This document shows positions 14,310 through 27,964 of a stretch of 64,000 nt of DNA, in pieces. Made by a program: the position numbers and the translations under genes. The first letter of the stretch is position 1. The number at the start of each line of letters is the position of its first letter. The notes below the pieces were generated by a model. That model saw nothing but the letters and a program-made list of their open reading frames with translations, ran no database searches and had not been told where the DNA came from. The stretch is from Deinococcus arboris (GTDB lineage: Bacteria > Deinococcota > Deinococci > Deinococcales > Deinococcaceae), in assembly GCF_009755355.1 (NCBI RefSeq), contig NZ_WQLB01000005.1, forward strand, positions 1 to 64,000, given 5' to 3'.

Positions 14310-14335
14310 AACCCCCGCCTGGCGCGGGGGTTTTC
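14310..14335. terminator. Bidirectional terminator between ykgJ-type gene and tRNA-Val
   Basis: AACCCCCGC (14310-14318) pairs with GCGGGGGTT (14324-14332), followed by a T-run on the plus strand and TTTCTCTTTT on the minus strand, serving both converging genes. Confidence 0.9.
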
Positions 14336-14337
14336 TG

Positions 14338-14412
<75 letters not shown>

Positions 14413-14515
14413 ACGCGGCCTGACATCCTAAAGGCTCCGGGCGCCCGGCGCAAGGGGGAGGGACGCGGCCGGGCAGGCTTTGTAAGCGTATGCCGGTCTG
14501 GCACGCCTGCTGGGG

Positions 14516-14569
14516 TATACTGGGGGCTGTTCCTCGAACGAGGGGTGGGTGAACAGACCCACCTTTTTT
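14516..14569 (+). promoter_or_regulatory. Promoter and tandem-hairpin leader of the rimP-nusA-infB operon
   Basis: A -10 TATACT (14516-14521) is followed at once by CCTCGAACGAGG (14532-14543, a 5-bp hairpin) and then GGTGGGT-loop-ACCCACC (14544-14563) with six Ts (14564-14569), an intrinsic terminator shape placed before rimP. Similar terminator-like leaders precede rimP in other bacteria and are thought to allow feedback by NusA, encoded as the second gene of the operon. No clear -35 is visible. The feedback role here is inference. Confidence 0.75.
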
Positions 14570-14617
14570 CGTGGAGGGGGTGGTTGAACAGGCTGGCTCT
14601 GCGCTGGCCGAGACAAT

Positions 14618-15079
14618 ATGAATAACAACGCAACACACAATCTGGAGCAACTGGCCCGCACAGCCCTCGATCCCCTGGGATATGAGGTGCTGGAAGTTCA
14701 GGTGCAGAATCTGGGCGGACAACCGATTGTCCTGATTCGCATTGACCGCCTCGACGAGCAGCCGGTCACGGTGGACGACCTGACGAAAGCCAGCCGCGCT
14801 GCCGAGGTCGAGTTTGACCAAGCCGACCCGATTGCCGGCGAGTACCGCCTGGAATTCGAATCGCCGGGCGCCAAGCGGCCCCTGCTGCGTGCGCGCCATT
14901 TCGAGCGCATGCTGGGGTTAAAAGCGCGGGTGCGCGGCGAGGGCGGCGTGGCTTTCACAGCCCCTATTCAGGCCGTTGAGGGTGACCGCGTGACCTTCAT
15001 GGTAGGCGGCGAGGCACAGACCCTGACGGTCGGCACCTTTCAGGCCAACCTGGCCGAGTTCCCGGACCGTCACCGTTAA
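14618..15079 (+). CDS. rimP: Ribosome maturation factor RimP
   Basis: Assists maturation of the 30S subunit. The 153-aa product has the RimP plan: an N-terminal alpha/beta domain with GYEVLEVQVQN, LIRIDR and VTVDDLTKASRA, the SPGAKRPL motif near residues 88-95, and a C-terminal small beta barrel. It opens the classical rimP-nusA-ylxR-infB operon, 41 bases before nusA, and is preceded by a terminator-like leader. The ribosome site is weak (CCGAGACAAT before ATG), so translation may be modest or leader controlled. Confidence 0.95.
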   Translation: MNNNATHNLEQLARTALDPLGYEVLEVQVQNLGGQPIVLIRIDRLDEQPVTVDDLTKASRAAEVEFDQADPIAGEYRLEFESPGAKRPLLRARHFERMLGLKARVRGEGGVAFTAPIQAVEGDRVTFMVGGEAQTLTVGTFQANLAEFPDRHR

Positions 15080-15120
15080 TCAGGGCTGCACCCCCAGGGC
15101 GGGGGCAAAGGAAGAGTGAG

Positions 15121-16302
<1,182 letters not shown>

Positions 16303-16305
16303 CCC

Positions 16306-16578
16306 TTGACCGGCCCCCAGACCCCGCGTCACATCCCCGAGCGCACCTGCGTGGCGTGCCGCCGCAAACGGCCGCAAGGCGAGTTCCTGCGCCTGACCAA
16401 GGTGGACGGCGCGTGGCAACTGGGGCAGCGGCCCAGACAGGGCCGGGGGGCTTACCTGTGCGCAGATACACCCACCTGCTGGCAAGACAAGCGGCTGCGG
16501 CGGGCTTTTGGCGCTCAGGCGACGACTGTGGCCGAACTGGCACAGCGCACGGTCACGCCGGGCGCCCCCGATTCATAA
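16306..16578 (+). CDS. ylxR: YlxR/RnpM family RNA-binding protein
   Basis: Small basic protein, 90 aa, of the YlxR (DUF448) family, which in Bacillus binds and modulates RNase P RNA. The family motifs are plain: RTCVACRRKRP near residues 12-22 and GRGAYLC near 46-52, with the helical TCWQDKRLRRAF segment. It uses a TTG start at 16306 with GGAG six bases upstream, located three bases after nusA stops. Its conserved place between nusA and infB supports the call; its role here is by homology only. Confidence 0.92.
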   Translation: MTGPQTPRHIPERTCVACRRKRPQGEFLRLTKVDGAWQLGQRPRQGRGAYLCADTPTCWQDKRLRRAFGAQATTVAELAQRTVTPGAPDS

Positions 16579-16624
16579 TGCGTTTTGCGCCTATGGCGCA
16601 GAGCAGGACTCACCGGAGGTGAGC

Positions 16625-18442
<1,818 letters not shown>

Positions 18443-18459
18443 GCCAAGCTCAACCTAGC

Positions 18460-18495
18460 GGGAGAGGCGTCCACAGCGGCGCCTCTCCCCTTTTT
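18460..18495 (+). terminator. Terminator of the rimP-infB operon
   Basis: GGGAGAGGCG (18460-18469) pairs with CGCCTCTCCC (18480-18489), followed by C and TTTTT. Confidence 0.92.
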
Positions 18496-18566
18496 GGCTT
18501 CATGTCGTTGCGGTACAGAGCCTGAAATCGCTTATCACCTCTGGCCTGGACCTCTGGAATACAGCT

Positions 18567-19520
18567 TTATCTGTTGTGCGGCGTTTCGTTGACCCAATGA
18601 AAGCCGCGCGTTTTAAGCGGTTCCCCGCTGACCTGGGTACGCTGGCGGTCCGTGTTCAGGGCCGCTAGACCAGTCCGGACGTTAAAGGCCACTGCCACAA
18701 GCAGAAGCAGAGTCATCACCCAGGCGGCGGCAGTCGTCAGCCCCGATTGGGGCCGCCCCGAACAGGCCGGTACGGCCTCGCCTGTCACCAGGGCGCGCAG
18801 GCGGCGGGCATCCATCGCCAGTAGGACCACAGCTGCCAGGAGCAGATGGGCGCTGAAATTCTTGACCGGCACGTCGTAAAAGAGGTTCAGGGCCAGCACA
18901 TTGCTCAGGGTCATAGCGGCGATCAGGGCGCCCAGCGTCACCGTCCGGCGGTGCAGCAGCAGCAGGGCCGGCAGTACCTCGGCCACACCCGCCACCCACT
19001 GGTAGCCGGGACTGGCACCCATGAAACGCCACAGTAGGCCCATCGGGCTGGACTCGCCGTAAGTGGTGGCCAGTTGCGTGGACGACAGCAGGTCAAACTG
19101 CCCAAGATTGAACTTGGCCATGCCGTAGACCGTGAGCCAGACGATTAAAACCACACGCAGGAACCGGCCAAGCGTCGTCAGCACCTGCGGGCGAAGGAGC
19201 GAGGGGGCTAGCGCCGTCCACGCCCCACCCGCCATCAGGGAGGCCAGCAGGAGGCACAGCGTCCAGGCCCACAGCAGGGCGGTGTCCCCACTGCCGGTGG
19301 CTTCACCCAGAGCCGGGAGCGGCGCGCCGAATAGGGCGCGGCTTACGGCATCGGCCACGGGCCAGGCGGTCTCCGCTGGAAGAAAGCCCTGCACCCCAGC
19401 CAGAAAGTACAGGGCCAGGTACACCGCACCAAAATGCAAGATGAAACGCCGCCACAGCGGCCAGGGCCGGACCTGCGGCGGTGCTTCAGGGGCCAGAGCG
19501 GGAAGGGGCGCGGTGGTCAT
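18567..19520 (-). CDS. DoxX-like integral membrane protein
   Basis: A 317-aa protein with about seven to eight hydrophobic spans, similar in plan to DoxX-family membrane proteins; the block YGMAKFNLGQFD followed by a GYQWVAGVAEVLPALLLL segment is characteristic. The substrate or partner is unknown. It begins with ATG at 19520, close to the pepF gene on the same strand (stop 19567), with no evident terminator between, so both may share a transcript. The C-terminus ends abruptly after GFHWVNETPHNR; some relatives I recall are longer, so a shortened form is possible but unproven. Confidence 0.7.
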   Translation of the reverse strand: MTTAPLPALAPEAPPQVRPWPLWRRFILHFGAVYLALYFLAGVQGFLPAETAWPVADAVSRALFGAPLPALGEATGSGDTALLWAWTLCLLLASLMAGGAWTALAPSLLRPQVLTTLGRFLRVVLIVWLTVYGMAKFNLGQFDLLSSTQLATTYGESSPMGLLWRFMGASPGYQWVAGVAEVLPALLLLHRRTVTLGALIAAMTLSNVLALNLFYDVPVKNFSAHLLLAAVVLLAMDARRLRALVTGEAVPACSGRPQSGLTTAAAWVMTLLLLVAVAFNVRTGLAALNTDRQRTQVSGEPLKTRGFHWVNETPHNR

Positions 19521-19566
19521 CCTGTCAGCATGACCGCCGTCCCCTGCACGCGCCAGCAGATCTGCC

Positions 19567-21393
<1,827 letters not shown>

Positions 21394-21460
21394 ACCGGAG
21401 GCTAGCATTCCTGGCCGCATCTGAACCGATTCAGTCGCCCGCGCAGTACAGTGGAGCGGC

Positions 21461-22681
21461 ATGAATGGCCCGGCCCCCCTGAGCACTTCTTCCCTGTCCC
21501 CGGCGGCGGTGTTGCCCGCCGTCTTTCGGCTGCCCCATGCGGCAGGGCTAGCCCTGAGCGTCTTTCTGCTGGGCTTTGGCCTCTCGCTGGCCGTGCCGTA
21601 TATGGCGCTGTTTGCCGTGGGCGAGGTCGGCCTGACTCCCTTACAACTGGGTCTATTTCTCACCAGCAACGCGGTGGCCGCCGTGCTGATCGCCACGCGA
21701 CTGGCGCGCTGGTCGGACCGCTGGACCAACCGCAAGCCGCTGGTGCTGCTGACCCTGGTGGCCGGCGGCCTGGGCTACGGCCTGCTGTGCATCACGCGGT
21801 CCTATCCGGCGCTGCTGGTCACGGGGGCGGTGTTTCTGGCTACAGGTGCGGCGGCCTTTCCGCAGGTGTTCTCCTTTGCCCGCGCCACGTTGCAGGACGT
21901 GCCGCCCGAACTGGCCGAGCGCGCGCTGACCGTGCTGCGCGCGGTGTTCAGCCTGTCGTGGGTGGTGGGCCCAGGGCTGGGGGCGGCGGTGCTGGCGGGG
22001 TTTGATTTTGTGGGGGTCTTCGCGGCGGCAGCGGCCTGCTTTGTGCTGGCGGCGGCGCCGCTGCTGCGGGTGCCGGGGCGCACCCCCAGGGCCAGTGTGC
22101 CGGCCACCGCGCCCGCCAGCGCGCCGCGCCGCGCCGTGGCCTGGGGCGCCCTGGCTTTTGTGCTGTACGGCATGGCCATGAGCATGGGCATGACCGTCTT
22201 TCCGCTGTTCGTGACCGGCACGCTGGGCGGCACGGGGGGTCAGGTGGGCTTCTTGGTGGGCCTGTGCGCCCTGCTGGAAATCCCCGTGATGCTGGCCCTG
22301 GTCACCTGGCGGCGCCTGCCCCCGGTGGCTTGGCTGGTGGCGGCGGGCATGGCGCTGTTTGCCGTGCATTTCGCGCTGCTGTTTCTGGCCCAGGGCCAGG
22401 CGCTGCTGGTGGCGGCCCAGGTGCTGCGCGCCGTCGTCCTGGCCCTGCTGGCGGGCCTGGGGATGGCCTACTTTCAGGAACTGATGCCGGGACGGTTTGC
22501 CGCCGCCACCACCCTGTTTGCCAACACCAGCAGCCTGGGCGGCATGCTCAGCGGCGTCACGGCGGGCGCGTGGGCCCAGGCATTTGGCTACCGCAGCGTC
22601 TTTCTGCTGTGCCTGACCCTGGCCGCCGCCGCGTGGGCCGTCATGCTGTGGCGCGGGCAGCCGGGTAAGCCGGACAACTAA
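21461..22681 (+). CDS. Major facilitator transporter, sugar-efflux (SET) type
   Basis: Twelve-span MFS protein, 406 aa. The first half resembles SetA/SotB sugar efflux proteins: an [20 protein letters not shown] segment, the loop motif [12 protein letters not shown] between spans 2 and 3, and [14 protein letters not shown]. Such proteins export sugars or sugar analogues, but the real substrate is unknown. GGAG five bases before the ATG can act as ribosome site, while TACAGT eight bases upstream could also be a -10 for a near-leaderless transcript. It diverges from pepF with only about 65 bases between starts. Confidence 0.85.
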   Translation: MNGPAPLSTSSLSPAAVLPAVFRLPHAAGLALSVFLLGFGLSLAVPYMALFAVGEVGLTPLQLGLFLTSNAVAAVLIATRLARWSDRWTNRKPLVLLTLVAGGLGYGLLCITRSYPALLVTGAVFLATGAAAFPQVFSFARATLQDVPPELAERALTVLRAVFSLSWVVGPGLGAAVLAGFDFVGVFAAAAACFVLAAAPLLRVPGRTPRASVPATAPASAPRRAVAWGALAFVLYGMAMSMGMTVFPLFVTGTLGGTGGQVGFLVGLCALLEIPVMLALVTWRRLPPVAWLVAAGMALFAVHFALLFLAQGQALLVAAQVLRAVVLALLAGLGMAYFQELMPGRFAAATTLFANTSSLGGMLSGVTAGAWAQAFGYRSVFLLCLTLAAAAWAVMLWRGQPGKPDN

Positions 22682-22714
22682 GGGTCGCCTCACTTCATTT
22701 TCTAAAGCAGGCGG

Positions 22715-22720
22715 TATGCT
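22715..22720 (+). promoter_or_regulatory. -10 element of a leaderless promoter
   Basis: TATGCT ends six bases before the ATG at 22727, so transcription should begin at or within a base or two of the start codon. No ribosome site lies between. Confidence 0.6.
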
Positions 22721-22726
22721 GTGGGC

Positions 22727-23377
22727 ATGACCCAGATCCCGCAGACCGCTCAGGCCGAGGCCCAGGTGCTTGTTCCCCTGACCACCCCCGAAGAAGTCGA
22801 GCAGTTCCTGACCGAGTACCCGCTGGCCGCCGTCTTCAAGGCCGGCACCTGCCACAAGACCATGCAGGGCTTCGGGGTGCTGGAAACCTTCCTCCAGCGT
22901 TTTGACCTGCCTGTGGGGTACATCCGGGTGGTGGACTGGCGCCCGGCCAGCAACCACGTCGCGCAGCGCACCGGCCTGATTCACCACAGCCCGCAGTTCA
23001 TTCTGTTCAAAGACGGTGAGGCGCAGTACGAGGTCAACAACTGGGACATTACGCCAGAAGCCCTGACCCCGGTGTTTCAGGCCCAGGTGCCGGCCCGCCA
23101 GGGCACGGCCAGCGTCGCGACCGACGACAACGTGGAACCCTACCGCCGCCTGATGCGCGCCTACCTGGACGGCACCCTGAGCGAGTGGGCCTTTCAGGAC
23201 CAGTACATCAATCTGTTCCGTGACGACGCCAGCCTGCGCAGCCAGCGCGAATTCGAGCTGCTGTCGCGCCTGTTCGGCGACCCCGACGCCTACCACGGCG
23301 GCCTGCACCAGCTGGGCGCGCCGCAGGAACGCGGTGACCTGGGTGCGCGCGTTCAGGCGCTGCTGGACGAACTGTAA
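22727..23377 (+). CDS. BrxC-like monothiol bacilliredoxin fused to a helical C-terminal domain
   Basis: A 216-aa protein. Residues 20-120 resemble the YtxJ/BrxC bacilliredoxin family: a thioredoxin-like fold with one cysteine (C42 in AGTCHKT) and the HHSPQFILF block at 87-95. BrxC removes bacillithiol from oxidised proteins, and Deinococcus makes bacillithiol, so a redox role fits. Residues 130-195 ([16 protein letters not shown]...DPDAYHG) form a separate helical domain reminiscent of colicin-immunity-like proteins, an unusual addition because BrxC is normally about 110 residues. The ATG at 22727 is preferred over GTG 22721 because of the -10 spacing. Confidence 0.75.
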   Translation: MTQIPQTAQAEAQVLVPLTTPEEVEQFLTEYPLAAVFKAGTCHKTMQGFGVLETFLQRFDLPVGYIRVVDWRPASNHVAQRTGLIHHSPQFILFKDGEAQYEVNNWDITPEALTPVFQAQVPARQGTASVATDDNVEPYRRLMRAYLDGTLSEWAFQDQYINLFRDDASLRSQREFELLSRLFGDPDAYHGGLHQLGAPQERGDLGARVQALLDEL

Positions 23378-23407
23378 TTCCTGACCCTCTGACCCCTTTC
23401 TCAGACC

Positions 23408-23446
23408 AACCTCACGCGGCCTTCGGGCCCTGCGCGTGAGGTTTTG
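23408..23446 (+). terminator. Terminator of the BrxC-like gene
   Basis: AACCTCACGCG (23408-23418) pairs with CGCGTGAGGTT (23433-23443), followed by TT and GCATTTG; the loop contains CCTTCGGG. Confidence 0.88.
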
Positions 23447-23560
23447 CATTTGTGTAAGCGGCCCGTAAGAGGGTATGGGGTGTCATGGGGGTGTTTCCCG
23501 AGCTTCGCCCTGCCCACTGCACGCTCTGCGCGCCCTCACGTTAGACTCACCGGAACCTCC

Positions 23561-24409
23561 ATGCCAGAACCCACAGCCCCCCAGATGCCCCCCCTGAACC
23601 ACGCCGTTGCCGTGCCGCAAGGTGACGCTGTCTACGCCGGCCTCAGCACGGACCACTATCCCTGGACCGAGGTCATGACGGACCTGACCCTGCGGCAGAC
23701 GCAGGGCTTCACCGGCACCTTCGACGCCTGGCAAAAAGGACGCTGGGTGCGGTTTGTGTGGTCGCGCGGCGCGCTGCTGGGCGGATACACGCACGGCGGC
23801 CAGGCCGTTCCCTGGCACGTGGCGATGCAGGGTGTGCCGCGCGCCCGCGTGAGCCTGGCGGCGCTGCAGCCGAATCTGGCCGAGCTGCTGTGGGCCACGC
23901 GCGCCGCGCCCGGCCAGGCGGCCCCGGCCCCCTGGCCCGCGCTGCGCCCCCTGCTGGAGCAGGAGTCTTTCCACGGCCTGCTGGTCTCGGGGCTGAACTG
24001 CAGTTTCTGGTCGTACGGCCGCTTTATCGGGGGCGGGCTGCCTGACCAGGGGGCACCGTGCGCGCTCTTCGCCACCAATGCCGAGGACAACCGCGCCCAG
24101 TTTGCCAGCTTCTGGCAGGAGCTGCTGACCACTGTTCACCGCGCCCAGCCGCTGGATACCGTCTGGCAGCAGGTCACGGTGCGGCTGGTGGGCGACCACC
24201 CCTGCCTGGACCCCTTTGCCCAGGATGTCAGCTTCCGTGACGGCGTCCTGACTATCGAAGAGGGGGTGCCGGTCCGGGAATTCCGGCCGGCCCTGAACGC
24301 CGCCCTGCGCGCCAGCCTGTCCCGCTTGGGCGTGCGGCTGGGTGACCTGCCGCTGGACGCCCTGCGCCAGCGCCCCGAGTGGGCCGCCTCTGGCCTGGAG
24401 ACCTCATGA
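23561..24409 (+). CDS. Hypothetical protein, first gene of a three-gene signalling-like cassette
   Basis: A 282-aa soluble protein without membrane segments. The N-terminal 110 residues (a repeat-like TQGFTGTFDAWQKGRWV, then FVWSRGALLGG) recall PATAN/DUF4388 domains, which occur in signalling proteins tied to surface motility, but the match is by eye and tentative. The C-terminal half is unrecognised. ATG 23561 is preceded by CCGGAACC. Its stop overlaps the next start as ATGA, so translation is coupled. It follows a terminator, marking it as the start of an operon that ends with a HAMP protein. Confidence 0.7.
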   Translation: MPEPTAPQMPPLNHAVAVPQGDAVYAGLSTDHYPWTEVMTDLTLRQTQGFTGTFDAWQKGRWVRFVWSRGALLGGYTHGGQAVPWHVAMQGVPRARVSLAALQPNLAELLWATRAAPGQAAPAPWPALRPLLEQESFHGLLVSGLNCSFWSYGRFIGGGLPDQGAPCALFATNAEDNRAQFASFWQELLTTVHRAQPLDTVWQQVTVRLVGDHPCLDPFAQDVSFRDGVLTIEEGVPVREFRPALNAALRASLSRLGVRLGDLPLDALRQRPEWAASGLETS

Positions 24410-24816
24410 CCCTGACTGCCCCCACCTGGCCCGACGGCCTGACCGACCAGACGCCGCTGCCATTCAACATCTGGCGCGTCATGACGCATGTGGACGGTCT
24501 GCGCGACCTGACCGAGGTGGCGCGCCTGGCCGGCATGACGGTGCCTGACGCCCAGGAGCGCCTGCGCACTGCCGGTGAGTGGGTCAAGCGCGCCAACCAG
24601 AACCACCAGCAGGTCTCGGACGACACCGCCGACGCCGTGACCGCCTGCCTGACCCCCGTGGTGGGCCCGATGGCCGCCGTGATGGTGGACGAGGCCCTGG
24701 ACGACCTGGGAGACGGCGCCACCCTGAACGCCCTGCTGTCTCATGTGGCCCGCCAGCTCACGCCTGAACGGGTGCAGCAGTTTGCCCGCAACCTCCGCGC
24801 CAGGGGCCTGGCATGA
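24406..24816 (+). CDS. Hypothetical helical protein, second gene of the cassette
   Basis: A 136-aa protein starting inside the upstream stop codon (ATGA overlap at 24406-24409). The first half contains a winged-helix-like stretch (GLRDLTEVARLAGMTVPDA). The second half (LTPVVGPMAAVMVDEALDDL) looks like a small helical domain also found at the ends of cyanobacterial signalling proteins; this resemblance is from memory and not proven. It has no catalytic motif or membrane span. It probably acts as an adaptor between the first and third products, but this is inference from gene order alone. Confidence 0.7.
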   Translation: MTLTAPTWPDGLTDQTPLPFNIWRVMTHVDGLRDLTEVARLAGMTVPDAQERLRTAGEWVKRANQNHQQVSDDTADAVTACLTPVVGPMAAVMVDEALDDLGDGATLNALLSHVARQLTPERVQQFARNLRARGLA

Positions 24817-24883
24817 CCGCCCGGCCCCGCTGCGCCGCCCTGACCCGCCGCCCTACGACCCCCCTCACCCTGGGAGCCCACAC

Positions 24884-26545
24884 ATGAAGTACACCGTTGT
24901 CATCCGAGAAGCTGTCGCGCAGGACAAACGGGCCACGCTTGAGGCCCTGTTGCAGGAGCGGTTTGGGCTCAACGCCGAGCAGGCGCAGCGCCTGGGCAGC
25001 CGCCGTTCGGGCCGGCTGATGAAGCCCACGGGGCGCCCGCGCGCCGAACTGCTGATGTCCATGTTTCAGCAGGTGGGGGCCAGCGTGGCCCTGGAAGAGG
25101 TGCGCGACGAAACCGACCTGGTCAGCGAGCCGTTTCAAGGCGTCACCCCTGCCCCCAGCCGCCCGGCGCCCACCCCCTTTGCCGCCGACGACGCGCCGCT
25201 GGCCCCTCTGCAGACGCAGGCCACCGCCTCGCAGGACATGGCCGACCTGCGCGCCTCGGCCATCTGGCCCGCCGTGCCGTTTGGCGCTGACGACGCCAGC
25301 GCCGCCAATCCCTTTGCGGCCCTGAACGACCCGTTTGCGGCACCCGGCGCCAGCGCGGGAGGCATGGACAGCAGTCTGGCCAGCGCCCTGGGGAATCTGG
25401 ACACTGCCCCGGGCGGTTGGGGCAGCAGCGGCGGCGCGGGAACAGCGGTGCTTGACCCGGTCGTGGCGCCCGCACCCCTCCCGGCGGCGCCTGAGGCCGG
25501 TGCCGACGTGTGGTCGGACTTTACCGGCGCCCTGACCATTCACGACTCGACCCCCACCAAAACGGCCACAGCCGCCGAGGTGCCGCAGCAGCCCCTGGAC
25601 ACCATGGTGGTCACGCCCCTGACCGACGAGGCGCCCAAGGCCAGCGCCCGGCGCACCAGCCTGGGGCAGCGCATGGCCCTGGGCGCGCTGGTGCCGCTGG
25701 GCGTGTCCAGCCTCCTGACCCTGACCGTGCTGTCCCTGACCCTGCCGCGCTTGCAACAAAACCAGATTCAGAGCAACGCGCAGGCCGTGGCCGTGGCCGT
25801 CAGCGGTAACATTGACCCCAACCGTGGGTACGGCAACATCGCGCCGCAAATCGAGTCGCTGGTCAACAGCTCCAGCGTGGGCTTTGTGCAGGTGGAACTG
25901 CGCGACGGCTCGCGCTTCTTCTCCAGCCAGACGCCCGATATCAACGACATTCTGAACGCCGAAGTCAGCAACTGGCTGACCGACAACCCCACCAAGAACA
26001 ACTACGTGGGCAGCATCTCGCCGGCCAGCGTCTACCAGGCCCGCGCCGACGAACTGAAGGAATTGGGCGGCACGGCCAACGACGTGGAGAAGTTGCAGGC
26101 GCAAGCCAACGACCCCAAGAACCAGCAGAAGACGGCCATCAACTACATCGTGCAGCAAATCACCGTCTCGGAGCAGAACGGGCGCCGCGTGGTGGAGACC
26201 GGGCGCAACGTCGAAGGCAACGACAACCTGCTCTACACCGTGGCCGTGGGCGTGTCCAATGCCCAGCAGCAGGCGCAGCTGCGCAACACCATCTTCCTGG
26301 TGCTGTTCGTGTCACTGCTGGCGCTGGGCCTGGCCGCCTACCTGGCGCTGCGCGCCGCCCGCCGCGTGGTAGAGCCCATCGAGCAACTGGTGAAGATCGC
26401 CGACGCCATCAGCATGGGTGACCTGTCGCGCCCCGTGCAGGCCGAGCGCAACGACGAAATCGGTGACCTGGCCCAGGCCCTGGAGCGCATGCGCCTGAGC
26501 CTGGACTCGGCGATGGAGCGCCTGCGCCGCCGCCGCCGGGGTTAA
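24884..26545 (+). CDS. HAMP-domain membrane protein with no output domain
   Basis: A 553-aa protein with an N-terminal cytoplasmic alpha/beta domain (1-75), a long Ala/Pro-rich linker (about 80-260), a membrane span at about 264-288, an extracytoplasmic sensor region (about 290-465), a second span (469-489) and a HAMP domain (490-545) that ends the protein with a basic tail. HAMP domains normally relay to a kinase, cyclase or chemoreceptor helix; none follows. The start MKYTVVIREA has GGGAGCC upstream. It sits 67 bases after the second gene, probably in one transcript. A signal transducer that works through partner proteins is the simplest reading. Confidence 0.82.
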   Translation: MKYTVVIREAVAQDKRATLEALLQERFGLNAEQAQRLGSRRSGRLMKPTGRPRAELLMSMFQQVGASVALEEVRDETDLVSEPFQGVTPAPSRPAPTPFAADDAPLAPLQTQATASQDMADLRASAIWPAVPFGADDASAANPFAALNDPFAAPGASAGGMDSSLASALGNLDTAPGGWGSSGGAGTAVLDPVVAPAPLPAAPEAGADVWSDFTGALTIHDSTPTKTATAAEVPQQPLDTMVVTPLTDEAPKASARRTSLGQRMALGALVPLGVSSLLTLTVLSLTLPRLQQNQIQSNAQAVAVAVSGNIDPNRGYGNIAPQIESLVNSSSVGFVQVELRDGSRFFSSQTPDINDILNAEVSNWLTDNPTKNNYVGSISPASVYQARADELKELGGTANDVEKLQAQANDPKNQQKTAINYIVQQITVSEQNGRRVVETGRNVEGNDNLLYTVAVGVSNAQQQAQLRNTIFLVLFVSLLALGLAAYLALRAARRVVEPIEQLVKIADAISMGDLSRPVQAERNDEIGDLAQALERMRLSLDSAMERLRRRRRG

Positions 26546-26549
26546 GCGA

Positions 26550-26598
26550 CACAGCAAACTGGGCCGCCCCGCAAAGGGCGGCCCAACGCTTTGCTGTG
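26550..26598. terminator. Bidirectional two-tier terminator
   Basis: Outer stem CACAGCAAA (26550-26558) with TTTGCTGTG (26590-26598); inner stem GGGCCGCCC (26561-26569) with GGGCGGCCC (26576-26584). It sits between converging genes. Confidence 0.85.
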
Positions 26599-26605
26599 AT
26601 GACGC

Positions 26606-27064
26606 TCAGCTGGCCTGCATGCTGTGCTTCATGTCACGGATCTGGTCGTGACTGGCCTTGACCTGAGCGTACTGCCCTTCCACGAAGGAGCGGATGTCGG
26701 CGGGCAGCTCGGCTTCTTTCAGGACATCCTGATAGTTCTCGACAGCCACGTCCTCGCCACGCTCGCACTCGGCCACCACCTGATAGTCGTCGCGGCCGGT
26801 CAGGGCGTCACGCACGTTCAGCCAGGTGCGGTGCAGGGCCGCGCCCACGCTGCCACTCTCGCGGGGCTTGTCGCCCAGGCGGCTGATGTGTGACTCCACG
26901 TCGCCAGCCATCTGGGCCCGCTGCACGCTGCGCTCCATAAAGAGGCTGCGCAGGCCAGCGTCGGTGGCGTGTTCGGCCGCATCTTTAAAGCCCTTCTCGC
27001 CGTCACGCAGGGTGCCCAGCAGGTACTGCAATTTGTCCAGCACGGTCTCGTTGTTCATGGTCAT
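26606..27064 (-). CDS. DUF2383 (PA2169) family four-helix-bundle protein
   Basis: A 152-aa ferritin-like helical protein of the PA2169/DUF2383 family, of unknown function and often linked to stress. The family pattern is visible: LDKLQYLLGTLRDGEKGFKDAA at the start, CERGED near the middle, and a final VKASHDQIRDMKH helix. Start ATG 27064 has GGAGG 11 bases upstream; ATG 27058 is a near alternative. A much longer in-frame reading to 27904 overlaps the divergent YqjF gene and is rejected. No signal peptide. Confidence 0.9.
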   Translation of the reverse strand: MTMNNETVLDKLQYLLGTLRDGEKGFKDAAEHATDAGLRSLFMERSVQRAQMAGDVESHISRLGDKPRESGSVGAALHRTWLNVRDALTGRDDYQVVAECERGEDVAVENYQDVLKEAELPADIRSFVEGQYAQVKASHDQIRDMKHSMQAS

Positions 27065-27265
27065 GGGTGCATCCTCCAGGCTGATATGGGGGTGTGATGG
27101 GGTCTGCCGCGCGGCTTGCTCAGGCGCCGCAGGGTTGAACGGCCCCAGCGTAGGGGGCGGCCCCGCCTGCCACCTGACAGTTCGGCCAAGGCGTCCTTTA
27201 CCGTCAGTTGACGCAGGCTTGCTCCATCTCACATCTCGCCCCGCCGGACATGCTTTGCTGCCGTT

Positions 27266-27964
27266 ATGACGCCCTGGCTTCTGAGAATGCGCTGGCTGGA
27301 CCTCTGTTTTCTGCACTGGGCGGTGCCAGCTGAGACCATTCAGGCTAGCCTGCCGGCCGGGGTGGAGGTCGACACCTGGCAGGGTCAGGCCTACCTGGGC
27401 GTGGTGCCCTTCCGAATGGAAGACGTGGCCCCGCGTGGCTGGCCGGCGGTGCCGGGCCTGAGCGCCTTTCCTGAGCTGAACCTGCGCACCTACGTGAAGG
27501 TGAACGGCGAACGCGGCGTGTGGTTTTACAGTCTGGACGTGACGCAGCCGCTGGCCGCCGCCCTGGCGCGCCGCCTGTTTCATCTGCCCTACCGCGAGGC
27601 GCGCATGTGGGTGAGCCGGGAAGGCGACGTGACCCGCTATGCCAGCGTCCGCACCGATGAGCGAACAGGCGCCGGGGCTTTTGCTGGGGCCTACCGCCCG
27701 GTGGGCGAACCGCTGAGGCCCGCCGCAGACAGTCTGGAGCACTGGCTGACCGACCACCTGCGGCTGTTCAGCGCCGACCGTGCGGGTCACCTGTACCGGG
27801 GCCGCATTCACCACCACCCCTGGCCCCTGCGCCGCGCCGAGGCTGAGGTGCGCGTCAACACACTGGCGCAGCCGCTGGGCGTGACCCTGGACGGCTCGCC
27901 TCATGCCCTGTACGCCGAGCGCCTTGAGGTGCGGGCATGGTGGCGAGACCAGCTGACGTCATAG
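27266..27964 (+). CDS. YqjF/DUF2071 family protein
   Basis: A 232-aa protein of the DUF2071 (YqjF) family, which shares the acetoacetate-decarboxylase-like barrel fold but has no confirmed activity in most members. Signatures include FLHWAVPAETIQASLPAGVEVDTW near the N-terminus, LGVVPFRM, and ELNLRTYV. It is a single gene, divergent from the DUF2383 gene with 200 bases between starts. No ribosome site is evident before ATG 27266, and no membrane span is present. Confidence 0.88.
   Translation: MTPWLLRMRWLDLCFLHWAVPAETIQASLPAGVEVDTWQGQAYLGVVPFRMEDVAPRGWPAVPGLSAFPELNLRTYVKVNGERGVWFYSLDVTQPLAAALARRLFHLPYREARMWVSREGDVTRYASVRTDERTGAGAFAGAYRPVGEPLRPAADSLEHWLTDHLRLFSADRAGHLYRGRIHHHPWPLRRAEAEVRVNTLAQPLGVTLDGSPHALYAERLEVRAWWRDQLTS

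Noticed and set aside
26606..27904. N-terminal extension of the DUF2383 gene to 27904
   Set aside because: The extension lies antisense to the YqjF gene; the GGAGG and family alignment put the start at 27064.
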